The notes beneath the pieces were generated by a model, which was not told where the DNA came from, ran no database searches, and was given only the letters and a program-made list of their open reading frames with translations. Positions 37,401-48,999 of a stretch of DNA of 64,000 nt are shown one piece after another. Source of the DNA: Heterobilharzia americana. Taxonomy: Eukaryota > Platyhelminthes > Trematoda > Strigeidida > Schistosomatidae. A program made the position numbers and the translations under genes. Location of the stretch: positions 45,417,491 through 45,481,490 of the forward strand of contig OX104130.1 in assembly GCA_944470555.2 (NCBI GenBank), given 5' to 3'. Within the stretch, counting starts at the first letter, position 1. Every line of letters begins with the position of its first letter.

Positions 37401-38080
37401 AATCAAACATCTCCAGAAGTTGGTGACCACTTTTCCAATTTGTGACAGAAGTTTGTGGATGCTTTCCAAACTGATAAAGATTCCTGTGCCTTGATGAATC
37501 CATTTTTCGTCGACCTCCTGATACTTAGATAGTGACTAACTAAAGATAGCTAATTCCATGCATTTTAGTCTTCAGCATGCATAGAAAAGTACCAAAACGA
37601 CAGTTGCAAGATGCTGTAACTCTGATCACTTCCTGATATTTGGTTCAATCTGTCAAATAAGTGATTGTTTCTTAATGTGGTTTTACCAATTCTTCCCTTG
37701 ACTTTAGTGTTACCTTATTAGAATAACAATAGTCTGTCTTTTTCAAATGATTTGTTTATATTATCCTGGAGGACTGACGGCTGAAGTTCACTAACTAGTT
37801 GTAAACATCGATTATCATTCAGGATTAAAACGCTGTACATCTTTTCTGCAGTTGAAGAACATGACTTCGATCAGAAATCAGAGACCACCAGTCTTTTCAA
37901 GCGAAGTTTGTATAGTACCTATTTTGCTGAAGAAATTAACCCGAAAAATAAAATATATCTACAAGGCATCCGTGATAATTATTCTCGGGCCTATTCAAAA
38001 GGATTGCGATTTTAGCATATTGAAAATTTCCATTTAAACACAAAATATATTTCTGTTCTGCAGGTTGTGGGGATTTTATT
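34480..38080. other. Unassigned A+T-rich DNA
   Basis: Several frames of 60-85 codons (for example 36134-36391 and 37163-37402) occur without recognisable domains, splice context or repeat similarity to other parts of the window. Confidence 0.35.
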
Positions 38081-38087
38081 TATTTCA

Positions 38088-38451
38088 GGTTGGTATTCAT
38101 CACTGAGTGACACCAGTTGGAAGAATATTGGAAACCTGGGAGCACTGAACAGCCGTTTCATCTTAGTATGTGACTCCTCAGCAGTGCACACTTACAACCC
38201 CACTTGGGATGGAAGCCAGGACCTCCAGGTTCTGCATTCAGTACATTGTCATTGAACCACTGGGTTGAAACTCAATGGTCCATATTTTTTACTTCTGTCG
38301 GTTCATGGCATAGCGCGACTTCCATCCAATTCTGACATTGAGTAACTGTCGTCACTGCTGAGGAGTTTTATATCAGGTCGAAAGAGCTATCCAGTGCTTT
38401 CAGGTTTCCGACGTTTCTCCAGCTGATGCCAGTTCAGGATGAATACCAACC
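38088..38451. repeat. Fold-back repeat with 99-bp imperfect arms
   Basis: The left arm (38088-38186) begins GGTTGGTATTCATC and ends CTCCTCAGCAGTG. The right arm (38353-38451) is its imperfect reverse complement, beginning CACTGCTGAGGAG and ending GAATACCAACC. Shared inner landmarks are GGAAACCTG and AGCACTG. The spacer is about 166 bases and contains a tRNA B-box-like CTGGGTTGAAACTCA. A diverged single copy lies at 6463-6625. It may be two SINEs inserted head to head, or one fold-back element. No target-site duplication was seen. Confidence 0.65.
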
Positions 38452-38459
38452 TGGACTTA

Positions 38460-40290
38460 AAATATAAAAATGACTGAGCGAAGAAATATATCCTTTCAAC
38501 TAGATCTTAGGAATTAACTCTACACCACTGTATAGGTTTTACATTTAACAATAAATATCATTTAGTGGTTGTAGGTTTACTGACTGAAATAATTTCAAAT
38601 TTAAGGTTACTAAAAGACTTTACAAGGAAGACAGAAACCGATTAACTACATAGGACTAGTTGAAGTTTAAAATAAAGTAGAACAAGTTGTTAATTTTCTG
38701 ACTGCACAACAGTTAGCATGAAATGTGAAGAATTTGGGGCTGGTAGACACGTGTTAATGGTAAATAATAAGGTAACTACAGGGAGACGGAAAATTAAGGA
38801 GGCATGGAATATGAGTGGAAGAAAGGAAAGGATCTTTTGTTGATAAATTCTAGCCCATTAGGCAAAAGATTGTAGTGCACCTTCCTGGTGCCAAAATGCA
38901 ACTAGGGCTAAAACAAGTAGAATAAATTAAATTAGCTAAATAAACCTCTAGCTCGCCTCCGGATACTTAAGGCGTTTTGAGTTTTGTCTTAACGAGCATG
39001 CCTCCAAGCAGGCTTCGACGTCATTTTGCACTCCCTTTGTGCTGGTTAGCACGCACATACTCAGAGTCCCTAGTTCAGCTATACTAGCCAGATAAGTGGG
39101 TTAAACTTTTCATCTATTCATCACTAATACATTTATTCTAATTAAATATATTGCTTCTTTGAATATATTCGTGAATACTAGTCCTTCTAACTTGTGTTTC
39201 GTTATCAGTACTTAAAAGTTAAGTAAGGTATTACAGCACATCAAGTTAAGTAGGGTTAGTCAAACGTTACATAATAGTAACACAACCAGCACACCCTACA
39301 AGATGAAATAAACTGAATTTAGGCATCAATTTATTCCGATGATCGAGGTAATGACAAAGATTGCACAAATTTCTTCCAAATGAAACGGTTTGGTTTGTAA
39401 AAATGCATAGTAATAGCCTCTTCTACGTGTACCAAGCGAAAATGTTAACTACTCTGGAGAAGGGATGGAATACGGTTAGTAACTGAAAAATTCTTGCTCG
39501 TAATCATCAATAGAAGCTAGGAGCTACGGCAGAGTATGTTCCCACTATAGTTCTGTTCTGTATGTGTATCATATAGGGAAATAGTATTATGCTAATAAGA
39601 TTGCAAGACATATGTGTAAAGAAGAACTATTTTTGAAATACTTGTATTTACTTTATGACCAGTTATCTATCAAATATACAAGCACTTGGCTTCTTATTGT
39701 TTTTATTCGTCCTTTACTAAGCCATACTGAGTGATATTCAGATACTGTACAAGGAACTTGCCCAACTGAACACTCTCTGTAACTCCACATGATAAATGCA
39801 AACAGAACAGGCAGAACCATGAAGTATACCTTTACATATTGCACCCATAATTAGCCTTCTGTATGAGATGAAATATAACTTAGCAGTGTTATGTTTTCTC
39901 TTAACAACTGTTTCCAAACAGTGCGTTGTAATCTGGCTGATGATATCGCTTTCCAATTCAGATTTCGAAAAAAACAGGTTTTGACTTGATTTCTGTCTCT
40001 TATATGTATTTGCTTACGAATTTGGTGGAAAATCCATCCCTCTTAAATGCGCTACGCACAAAGTCAAGTTTCTCTTCTCTGAGGTCATCCGAGTAAATAA
40101 CTTTGCACAATGAACCAAGCATTTCATTGGATTTCGTTTATGTCTGACAGATCCACAGCCATAAAGTGAGTGTACTGGTCAGTCGATATTGGTATTTTGT
40201 GTATACTCCAGTTTATCATTCCATCTGACCTTCATAATACTTAAACATCTAGACAAAATAGCCTCCACATTTGTTATGATGCTTGAGGAA
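38460..40290. other. Unassigned DNA
   Basis: A G+C-richer stretch at about 38930-39110 (CTCGCCTCCGG, GGCTTCGACGTC) stands out from its surroundings and may be a mobile-element relic. I could not assign it. No supportable gene. Confidence 0.35.
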
Positions 40291-40299
40291 GTTTCCTTT

Positions 40300-40560
40300 T
40301 GTTAGTTGGTTGAAGGCAGTAGGCAGAAGGGCTAATCGAGGCCCGAATAGGTCAGTGGTGCAGGGCTTCCTGCCGATTACCTCCAACAGACTAACATCTG
40401 CCCAAGTGCACCTCGATGATGAGCCTCCCAGCTTGGTTGCCATATCACAATAGGATCGACAGAGTTCGGTCAGCACTCATGAGTAAGCAGAAAATAAGTG
40501 CTTGCTCTCGAGTAACCCATCATTTTGTAAATAATGCTCCTGCTAGACATTCAAACTATA
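40300..40560 (-). repeat. SINE-like repeat, family 'palindrome' (copy 2)
   Basis: On the minus strand a tRNA-like head (GGGTTACTCGAGAGC, then GACCGAACTC) is followed by TCGATCCTATTGTGATATGGCAAC and later a GGTGCACTTGG block and GGCAGGAAGCCCTG. These match the copy at 50993-51245 block for block. The 75-codon frame at 40249-40476 crosses it and is not a gene. Confidence 0.5.
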
Positions 40561-40599
40561 ATTGTATATCCACCATTATAGAGATATCAGCTTCAACAA

Positions 40600-43280
40600 A
40601 TTTGTCCTAATCACCATTTTTCCTGGGAATCGCTTTCCCATATGCGCTTCATGATGTCCAACTGCATCACCTATCAAACAAAATCAACACCAGGATTGTC
40701 TGACAGAATATGAAGTATCGTTTTGCAGGTTGAAATTAATTCCATGTTCTGAGTAACAGTTGCCATATTACCTGTTATTTTGATGTTTTTAGCGGATAAT
40801 TAAGCTTGCAGAGTAGAAACAGCGGTTGTATACGTTTTCTGTGACGGCACGAATAAATTAGCCTTGCACGAATCAAGAATATTCCCCTATCCAAAACAGC
40901 GATATGGACAGGCTAAGAAAGTGTTACTTTATCTTCGCTGTTTGACAAATTCATTAGATGGTAAATGGCCAATCATTCACTTTACCTACAGATCTCAAAT
41001 TGTGACTTTCTGCTTTGGCTCGAAATTAGAGATACTTATTACATGCATCCAACCGCCCCCAAAGTAAACAATTACCACTTCAGTAACTTTCAGGTTTAGT
41101 ACCAAGGAATTCGTCACTCCGAATACATTTATGTTTCCTCTATCAAACCAGTGACCATCATACAGTTATAGAAAGTTTTCTAATTATGACGGTCATCATT
41201 AAACACTAAGGTTCTTTTTTGGATGATGTCGTTCTAGGTCTACCAGCAAATATCACTGGTATTTAACGCACCACAGATAGTGGTGTTTTTTTTAATAACA
41301 TACACCTCAGTGTATCTCCCGTCACTGACCAAAAGGCCAATTCAGTGAAAACTCATAGCGTCTGTTTGTTCGTAGTGACTTCATCTGTAGCCTATATGAG
41401 TGGAAATCCTGACCCTTTTATACCGCTGCTTGTGTGATCTAAAGTTCTTTCTAAGAATCACAAAACAATGTTAGAAATTCGATGGTTAGTGAAAACATCA
41501 CGATTCTTAGACCGGACAAAGACTGTAGTGTTTTCATTATTGATACAGAAAAACCAGTGAATAAAGTGTCAACCCTATTTTCTTTTAACTTCTTCTTCCA
41601 ACTATTTCAGCACCTGCTTTATCTTTCCAAGTTGTGTCTATCTTGTCAGTTAATGTGATGAAAAACTATTAAAATTTTGCTACGTTTAGATAATTGGGTT
41701 CTGTATCTACGGAATTCTTGATGTGCACTTTATTCACTACACGTTTATCAAAACAAGTCATAAGGTGTGAGTTTTTCATTCCAGTGTGTGATGGGTAGGA
41801 ATGACGTAGCATGCATATCCTGAGGTGACATGACCCCATATCTGCCAGCTTCAAATCGTTGGTGTATTTTTTCCTTCGCATGAATGGACTAGATTGACTG
41901 TTTCGAAGATGATTTTCCGTGCAGTTCTAACTCGCCTTCTGAGCTTTTTTCATTACTTAGTGTCCTGCGAAAGTAAATATAAAACAAAGCTTCTCTAAAT
42001 TGTCATTCTATTTATTTCTATTTGTCAACTGAAGAAGGACTCTGTGGTCCTCTCCTATGTATAGAAAGATTGTATCACAATATGGTGGATACGACCTAAC
42101 AGTACAACCTCTCTTAAGAGGCTCAACTATTTATAGTAACTTTTATATGGTTAATACTCTTACAGGAAGATTAAAGAGAACAGTTCAGAATACCTGGTTT
42201 ACGCGCAGACGTACTCTTGCTTTCATAAATGACATTCAGATGTAGGGACAAAAAATCTCATATCCCTGATAATTCAACGTTCCTATTCCTACCAGAAACT
42301 CCCATCTAATTTTCAGACTATTTCTAATTGCAAAGATTTTCCCAGAAACCACTGAATTTTCAGCTGGTTAGTTACTCTAATAAGCATCTTGCTGTTCCGT
42401 CAAGATAAAGGCATTAAATTATATCTGTACCATTACGTTTTTCTTGTTATCTAACAAGCTAGTGAAGTGTGATGTTTGTCATCTCACAATACGCTAACTA
42501 CCTCAAGAGCATTAGGATTTCCAAAAATGCTGAAGTGTTTTCAAGAGAATACATATAGTAACAACACATAGTACTTCAACACAGCAAGCGTATTCTTAAA
42601 GAATAATGCACTAATGTCTTTCGACGTATTGAAAAACGAAGAGTAGTTCAGCAAAGAGATTCTTTTCTTTTTATGATAAATTGTTTTCTTTTGTTTAGAG
42701 AACATTGTAAAACACAAGATAATTTGTCCTTAGTTAAATATAACAGAAGTTGGATTATTTGACAAGGAGCTGTACAACATAATAAAATAATTTAAGGATG
42801 GATTGTTATCAAAAAAGGGTAGAAACAAGTAAGCACTAACATTACATAGGAAGTTAGAAGATCTGAAGAAGGAAAATAAGCGTAGTATGAAACGTTAAAG
42901 ACTAGGATTATGAAAGGAGAAGAAGATGAACTGGTCTCTTTTGTATGAAAAGCTCTGGATTTCTTATGTGGGCAGCCAAAGCTCCAACAATAATGAGAAA
43001 GCGAAAACATACAGCCTTTGACTGGTTTCATCTCACCGGATAGATAGCTTTGGAACAGGAATTTCTCGAGATCGCGTGGTCAGTGTCGACGAGGTGGGCA
43101 ATTATTGCACTCTTATGCAACTACCACCACCTCTTTGCAACTATGCAGGATAAAGTTACTGAGTCCTTTTTGGGTAAGATTCACGTTGAACGACCGGTAA
43201 TACCTAGCTGCACAGGGGGTGTACTGGTATACACATGAAGGTGGTTAGAAGGGAGACCTTATCTTTCAAACTGTTACAAA
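40600..43280. other. Unassigned DNA
   Basis: No supportable gene. Short frames (40864-41067, 41669-41881, 42057-42245) lack motifs. 43050-43240 is slightly richer in G+C with no identifiable content. Confidence 0.35.
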
Positions 43281-43282
43281 AT

Positions 43283-43293
43283 AGTGGGAGACT
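43283..43293. repeat. Target-site duplication, left copy
   Basis: AGTGGGAGACT, repeated exactly at 43343-43353. Confidence 0.85.
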
Positions 43294-43342
43294 ATTATTA
43301 TTATTATTTGTCCTTTGAGTTCCTAGTGTAACATAGGGCTTC
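43294..43342 (-). mobile_element. 49-bp RTE insertion (family A 3' end)
   Basis: On the plus strand a short ATT run is followed by GTCCTTTGAGTTCCTAGTGT and AACATAGGGCTTC. This matches 53200-53237, the last bases of the family A ORF plus its tail, with only a few mismatches. Perfect 11-bp duplications flank it. It is therefore a complete insertion event that copied only about 30 bases of the element plus the tail, an extreme 5' truncation. Confidence 0.9.
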
Positions 43343-43353
43343 AGTGGGAGACT
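43343..43353. repeat. Target-site duplication, right copy
   Basis: AGTGGGAGACT, identical to 43283-43293. Confidence 0.85.
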
Positions 43354-43359
43354 GGTGAG

Positions 43360-44798
43360 GACTAATCTGAACGTTATTGCAAAGAAAGATCTTTGTAGGA
43401 AGTTTGGATTCTTTCTCTATAGAATGTCAACAACTGGATAGCCTTTGAATTCAATGATCATGTAAAGCGTTTTCTCCAATACAGAGCTGAAGAGGTTTCA
43501 CTGAGTCTTGGGCTTGAAAGCTTAGATCTACTTTCCACTTAATTACCCAGACGGTTGCTGGAAAATGACAAAACAACTATCAACATACATTTGACACAGC
43601 TGGAAGCCAACGATTATTGAGTTTAGTCGACAATGTGTATACTTCACGGTCACTCATCTAAAACTCAACTGGATGTGCATTACACTAGTGTGATTTTGCA
43701 ATTACTACTATGTAACTCATACGCTGTCGATATTAAGTGCAGTTTGATATTCTCATTAACTATAATTTTAAAATTTTGACCACTTAATGAGCAAACTACA
43801 TCACTAAGTTTTCGAAAATAAAATCTAAACAAAATGTTATGAACATTTATTGAGACGGTGAGGTTTTCGATTCTCTATAGAAAGATTATCAATACAGTTG
43901 CTTATTATAGTTGACAAAGTTGAAGACTTCCAGATCGATAATTTTAGTTAATGTACAAAGATTTTTCAAATGAATGTTTTTGTTTTATTACCTATAATAG
44001 TAATTATTCCACTGGTACAAACAATTTAGTGCTAAGCCTTTTTTATACTAAATTCTAGTCTGGGAGCTATCAAAATGACACCTACCACTGATTAAAATAG
44101 ACCGGTATTAAAGCTAACTGCTTTCTAATAATATAATTGCAAAAAGATGCACGATAAGCCTTACTATCCAGAAAATTATTCATCTAAGAAACCCGTCACA
44201 TCGAGTAAAAATATCCTGTATCAGATCAGTATCTGTAATCTTAAACGTCAAAGTCAGAGATGCTAACACTAAGTTAGTAAACCTCGAATACGCGCAAGTT
44301 AACAGCTCTTAACATCCAGCATAAAACACACAATATACATTTTTATGTGCCGATAGATTACCTGTCAAATAGTGTTACATATTTCCCTAGAAATGTAATC
44401 ATATCATTTAGGTGCTGATGTTAAATTTGTGGCCAATATTGAAGATTGAAACATGACACTCGTTAAAATTAGTTGATCAATTTACGTACATCTAAGACAC
44501 AAGATACACTGCGAATTATTGAAAATAATTCTGCTGTTACTACTTCAGAATATTATGGCTTATTTTCTACCTCACTCCTTCGCTAAGGTTTCACGTTAAA
44601 TTGCCAAAGTAGGACAAGTAACTGAATGAAATAGATCCGCTTACAACGAAAGTAATTACCTATGACCCTGACATAGGGGAAATGAGATTTTTTCATCTCT
44701 TATGATACTGCTGAAAGCCATTAAGGACGCTGATACAAAACTACCGATAAGATAACTGGCAATGAAAGTTATCACCCAAATATTATTAAAGCACGCAT
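43360..44798. other. Unassigned A+T-rich DNA
   Basis: Nothing supportable between the two RTE insertions. Confidence 0.4.
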
Positions 44799-44808
44799 AA
44801 TAGTTAGA
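44799..44808. repeat. Target-site duplication, left copy
   Basis: AATAGTTAGA, repeated exactly at 48639-48648. Confidence 0.85.
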
Positions 44809-45329
44809 CCGATAGCTGCTACCTTGACGTGGTGGTCGGGCTTGCTTATCACAATGACCCAACGAGCTATGCTGGTGGAACACTTGTTCCCTCGAGGTCC
44901 TACTATACCAGAAAGGTCTGTTGGATAGTGGTTAGACGAAAAGCAGTTACCGTTATAGTGTTAATTGCTACACTACGATGGGGGTCTGAGAGCGAAGTCG
45001 TACTGCTGCTAGCTGGATGGGGTGTGACAGCAGGAAGGTGCTTCCCTTGGATGGCCAGCAGTGCCATGCTGATGCTGCCTTCTCAGTGGAAGGGGGGTTA
45101 GAAAAGGTCGACCCCAAAAATAACACACTCCACCATACCCTACAGTCCGCCGGGCCGGTGGTGTTGGTTCATTTGTCATTTCCTTTCGACCATCCGGCCC
45201 CAAAACAACAAAAGTTCAAAATAATCATACTCAAAAGGCTACTTGTGACAGGCCTCAAGCAGATGTCCGATGGGCTCTGTGGTCACACAAATCTCTTTCA
45301 GGTACCTTAAGAAGAAATAACCTTCCACG

Positions 45330-46535
45330 GTGTGGGCAGCCGGGAAGTGTCAACCGCCCTCACAACTGTGTCAAGTTTCCTCAGACTGCTATCCACCTAC
45401 CCCAACATTACCTTCTAATCTTCCTTCACGTTTCTCAACTAACGATAATACATCATCTTCGATTTCTCCTAGCTCTGCAGCCTTCGACAACGATCTGAGT
45501 TCACAAAACAGCATCACTGGTCTACTTAAACCACTCTCCAAATTACATGTTGGAGCCTTCAATGTCCACACCCTCCGTCAAATCGGTCAACAGGCTTCGT
45601 TGGCAAAGACTCTAGCAACTCGGGGCATGGATGCGTGCTGTGTTTGTGAGACATACATACAAAACCTAGGTGCAGTTATTCACATAACCTCTCCCGGTAC
45701 ACCTGGTGAGTACGCGAAATCCACTCTTCGAGTTTCTGGAGATTGGATAGCTAGTTCTCGCGGTCTTGCAGGTCTAGGCACAGCACTAAGCACCAGAGCA
45801 GAAAACTCACTTCTAGACTGGATCCCAGTTGATAGTCGCCTATGTGCTATGAGGCTGAAAGGCATAGTGAGAACTAAAAGGAATAGGGAGACTCGCCGTT
45901 GTCTCTTTGTAATCTCTACTTACGCACCCACTGATAGCAGCTCGGATGAAGTGAAGGACAAATTCTACCGTAAACTATCTGGTCTCTTCTCAAAAGCCAA
46001 ACGTTCGGACGAGGTGGTTGTTGCAGGTGACTTCAATGCACAGGTGGGTCGACTAAATGAGGCAGAAAGGCACTTGGGTGGCACTTTCGGAGTCCCGGCT
46101 GAACGAACAGATAACAGTGATCGCTTACTACAACTACGCTCAGATAACCGCCTATGTTTAGCTAGCACAAATTTCAGACATAAAGAAAGACACTGTCTGA
46201 CGTGGTGTCCACCAAGCTCAACTCAGCGATGGACACAGATAGACCACATTGCTATCAATCGTCGACGGAGAGGATCGGTGGAAGACTGTCGCTTTTTCTG
46301 GAGTACGTGTTTCGATAACCACGAGTTGGTCCGAGTGTGTATATGCCTGCATCTCAATGGACGTAAGAAAAATTTGGCAACAAAACTACTGCGAGTGCTG
46401 CTGGACAACAAAAACACCAAAGCTATGTTCAGTGAGAAGTTGGCTAGACAGTTATCGGAACAGAAGACTACCACTTATCAAGTCTATTGTAAAAGCAGCG
46501 TTGAAGACCGTAGCCGACTCCAAAATAGTGGCTAA
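45330..46535 (+). pseudogene. AP endonuclease part of family B protein
   Basis: The 401-codon frame carries the exonuclease-endonuclease-phosphatase fold typical of APE-type LINEs: VGAFNVHTL (metal-site Asn), CCVCETYI (catalytic Glu), STYAPTDSS, VVAGDFNAQVG and TQIDHI. Its role would be to nick target DNA to prime reverse transcription. The final catalytic Asp-His motif, normally xSDHxLV, reads FDNHELV here, so the Ser-Asp pair is lost and activity is doubtful. Codons before about 45550 are Ser/Pro-rich and may be an N-terminal extension. The frame ends at TAA before the RT part, which lies in other fragments. Confidence 0.85.
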
Positions 46536-46576
46536 AAAGAGCCAGTGGATATGAGCAGCTTCTCTCGAACTAATGG

Positions 46577-47266
46577 ATGCACATGAACGCATCCCTGTCT
46601 GTGGGCTCTGAGTACAATGAAGAGCGAGCGCAACTTAAAAGTAGATCCAGAAAAAGTCTACGCAACGACCGCGAACAATGGTGGGCAGTGAAGGCTAAAG
46701 AGATGGAAAAGGCAGCGGCAATTGGTAACGGTAGACAGTTATTTAGACTTATTAAGAAAACTGGGTGGAAAAGGTCAACAACGGTTAGCAAGACTATAGC
46801 GGAGGACGGGTCTGAGATTCACTAACAGGAGAGACGACTAGAAAGATGGGCAGAACACTTCGAGGAGCAGTTAAACTGGCCTCCAGCCACCATTACGTTG
46901 CCCGCTATCCAGTCGGATCCTGAATGCGAGATTGTGACAGGGCCCCCATTACTAGCAGAAGTCAAGAAAGCAGTAGGCAACCTGAAACGAGGAAGGGTGA
47001 CAGGACCAGACGGACTTACTCCAGAAGTATACAAGGATGGTGTTGAAGTGCTCTTAGTCATGGTAACCGAAGTGTTAACCAGTATAAGGGAATTAAATAC
47101 GATCCCCTCTAACTGGTCTGAATCACTGATTATCCCGGTCTTCAAGAAAGGCGACAAGTCGTCTCGTGATAACCACAGAGGAATCAGCCTGACGAACATA
47201 GTGTCCAAGACCATAGGTTCTATAATTCTTCCACACCTGATTGGAGCTCGGGAACAGCAAGCCTGA
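46577..47266 (+). pseudogene. Linker and RT fingers of family B protein
   Basis: Two same-frame pieces (46577-46825 and 46898-47266) are separated by a single TAA. They hold the basic linker (RSRKSLRNDREQWW), the GPDGLTPE motif, NWSESLIIPVFKKGDKS and NHRGISLTNIVSKTIGSIIL, which is the conserved RT finger and palm entry of non-LTR elements. The second piece ends in TGA right after REQQA. The old copy at 8267-8269 has TGA at the same alignment position. Confidence 0.85.
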
Positions 47267-47368
47267 GAAAACTGCGGATATATCGATCAAATATTCACAC
47301 TGTACCAGGCTCTGGAACACAGACATGCTTACCAACTCCCGACAGTAGCTGTATTTCTCAACCTGAAG

Positions 47369-47833
47369 GTGGTGGCTTTCGACTCCGTTGATCGAAAAGT
47401 CTTATGGCAATGTCTCTCACTGAAAGGCATGCCGAGTAAGTACATTACCTTATTGAAGACTCTCTACTCGAACACTTGTGGGTGTGGAAGAGCCTATGGT
47501 GAGATGTCCAGGGAGCTATGCTCATCAAGTGGTGTCCATCAAGGATGCCCACTATCTCCATTCTTATTCAATTTTATCATAGGTATTCTTATGGAGGTCT
47601 CCCTCTCGTCATCAGGTTACACAGACGTTGACCTAATAGCAGGGGAATTTTCATTAGACCTAAAATATACAAATGATATAGTCCTGTTGGGTGAAGACGC
47701 TGACAAGATGCAGAGTCTTCTGAACACTTTGAGTGGCAGTTTGAGAATGTTTGGGATGCGTTTCTCACCACATAAATGCAAATTTCTGCTCCAGGATTGG
47801 CCTTCAACGGTGCCACGGCTAATAATAGAGTGA
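47369..47833 (+). pseudogene. RT palm of family B protein, catalytic residues lost
   Basis: The frame covers RT motif A to the start of the thumb. Motif A reads FLNLKVAFDSVDR, with Asn in place of the usual first Asp. GVHQGCPLSPFLFNF is intact. The active-site box reads KYTNDIVLL where functional enzymes have YADD or FADD. Loss of two catalytic aspartates makes this polymerase dead independently of the frameshifts. Confidence 0.85.
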
Positions 47834-47834
47834 A

Positions 47835-48440
47835 GTGATTGAGTGTACCGACCATTTCACTTACTTAGGAAGTAGGATCAACCCTGGTAGCTCAGCGGCT
47901 GATGAAATTTCTGCACGGATACAAAAGGCTCGGTTGGCTTTTGTCAACTTACGCCACCTATGGCGTACTGCACAGCAGTCCACTCTGTTCGACTGCATGA
48001 CTGTGAAACATGGCCATTGGAAATGGAAGATATGGGAAGGCTTCAAGTGTTTGACCACCGTTGCCTTCGTAGTATAGGCCGTATTCTGTGGTGTCACCAC
48101 GTGAGTAACGCAGAACCCAGGTGTAGAGTTGTAGGGAGATGAGGTAAATCAGTTGACGAGGTTGTGAACATTCATCGACTGAGGTGGCTGGCTGGGACAT
48201 GTGTTACGTATGCCTAGTCGTCGATTGCCTCGTCATACAATGTTGACCGAAGTAGGTCCAGGCTGGCCAGACTAAAACCGCACCAATGTATGAAGTGTTT
48301 GACTGTTGGTTTGAGCCATGTAGGGAGATGCAGAAAAGCAGGTTGAGGTCCGCGGGACAAGAGGAACCAGTGGTTGGAGACTCTAGGTGATATGGCTCAG
48401 AACCGGTGTCAGTGGCTGAGATGTATACATACATTACCTT
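47835..48440 (+). pseudogene. C-terminal region of family B protein, frameshifted
   Basis: FTYLGSRINPGSS...RIQKARLAF (from about 47858) is the typical post-RT segment. Then the frame shifts into CETWPLEMEDMGRLQVFDHRCL...SNAEPRCRV (47990-48140). Later pieces correspond to the C-terminus seen intact at 20517-20879. Several indels are needed to connect them. Confidence 0.8.
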
Positions 48441-48638
48441 CATCTTGACACCATACCAATTCTCACCATTTTCTCATTCTTCCTTTCTCTCTTTACGTAC
48501 TTTATATTTCTTTTGACTGAATTTTCTTATCTTCATCTTGCACATCACTGCCTTTTTACTTGATGTACTGATATGAGCTGTGGCAACTGGGACCGTTACG
48601 TAGTAATGCCTGGTCATATGTTGATATTGATGATGATG

Positions 48639-48648
48639 AATAGTTAGA
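48639..48648. repeat. Target-site duplication, right copy
   Basis: AATAGTTAGA, identical to 44799-44808. Confidence 0.85.
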
Positions 48649-48869
48649 AGATTTGGTATCACTGAAGCCAATCGGTATCAAGCAAAAACTGCAAATAACG
48701 AGATATTTTAAGTACATTTAAAGCTATTGTTTGAATTCTCAAGTTTCCGAATTTAATTTGGTATTTGCCTGAAACTAAATATTAAAGTTGAATATGCGGC
48801 AAGATTGAACCTAAATGCGCTCATTCGTGCACTTGCTGAGTCACACTGATTGTGACTGCTACTTATACT

Positions 48870-48975
48870 ACCCGGCTGCTCAGACCTCCCAGAGGTGGAA
48901 AAGTGTTCGAGCCCGTGACCCATTAGTTGAAAGTCAACTGCCTAAATCAATGAGCCACAGCTCACAAACTGTAAT
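48870..48975 (-). repeat. tRNA-derived SINE-like repeat
   Basis: On the minus strand, GTGGCTCATTGATTTAGGC (A-box region) is followed by GTTGACTTTCAACTAATGGG, like an anticodon arm, and CACGGGCTCGAACAC (B box). This is among the best tRNA-like arrangements in the window. The acceptor stem is not closed and the B box is imperfect, so a SINE head or tRNA pseudogene is favoured. Confidence 0.45.
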
Positions 48976-48999
48976 TAACTTCTTGACTAATTCATGATT

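Larger units (their letters stand above)
44809..48638 (+). mobile_element. Near-complete RTE-like LINE, family B, inactive
   Basis: A 3.83-kb element bounded by perfect 10-bp duplications. In order it holds a 5' UTR of about 520 bases beginning CCGATAGCTGCTACCTTGA, an AP-type endonuclease, a reverse transcriptase, a C-terminal domain, a 3' UTR of about 190 bases and a short (TGA)n tail at 48621-48638. The coding region is split by stops and frameshifts into pieces at 45330-46535, 46577-46825, 46898-47266, 47369-47833 and 47835-48440. The layout fits schistosome RTE-like elements. I did not assign a published family name. It resembles the 20.3 kb and 7.4 kb copies and differs from family A in sequence, UTR length and tail repeat. 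Confidence 0.93.

Noticed and set aside
38688..39282. Possible second solo LTR (TGTTAATTTT ... AGTAACA)
   Set aside because: The ends look right but no target-site duplication flanks them, and no convincing TATA plus AATAAA arrangement was found.
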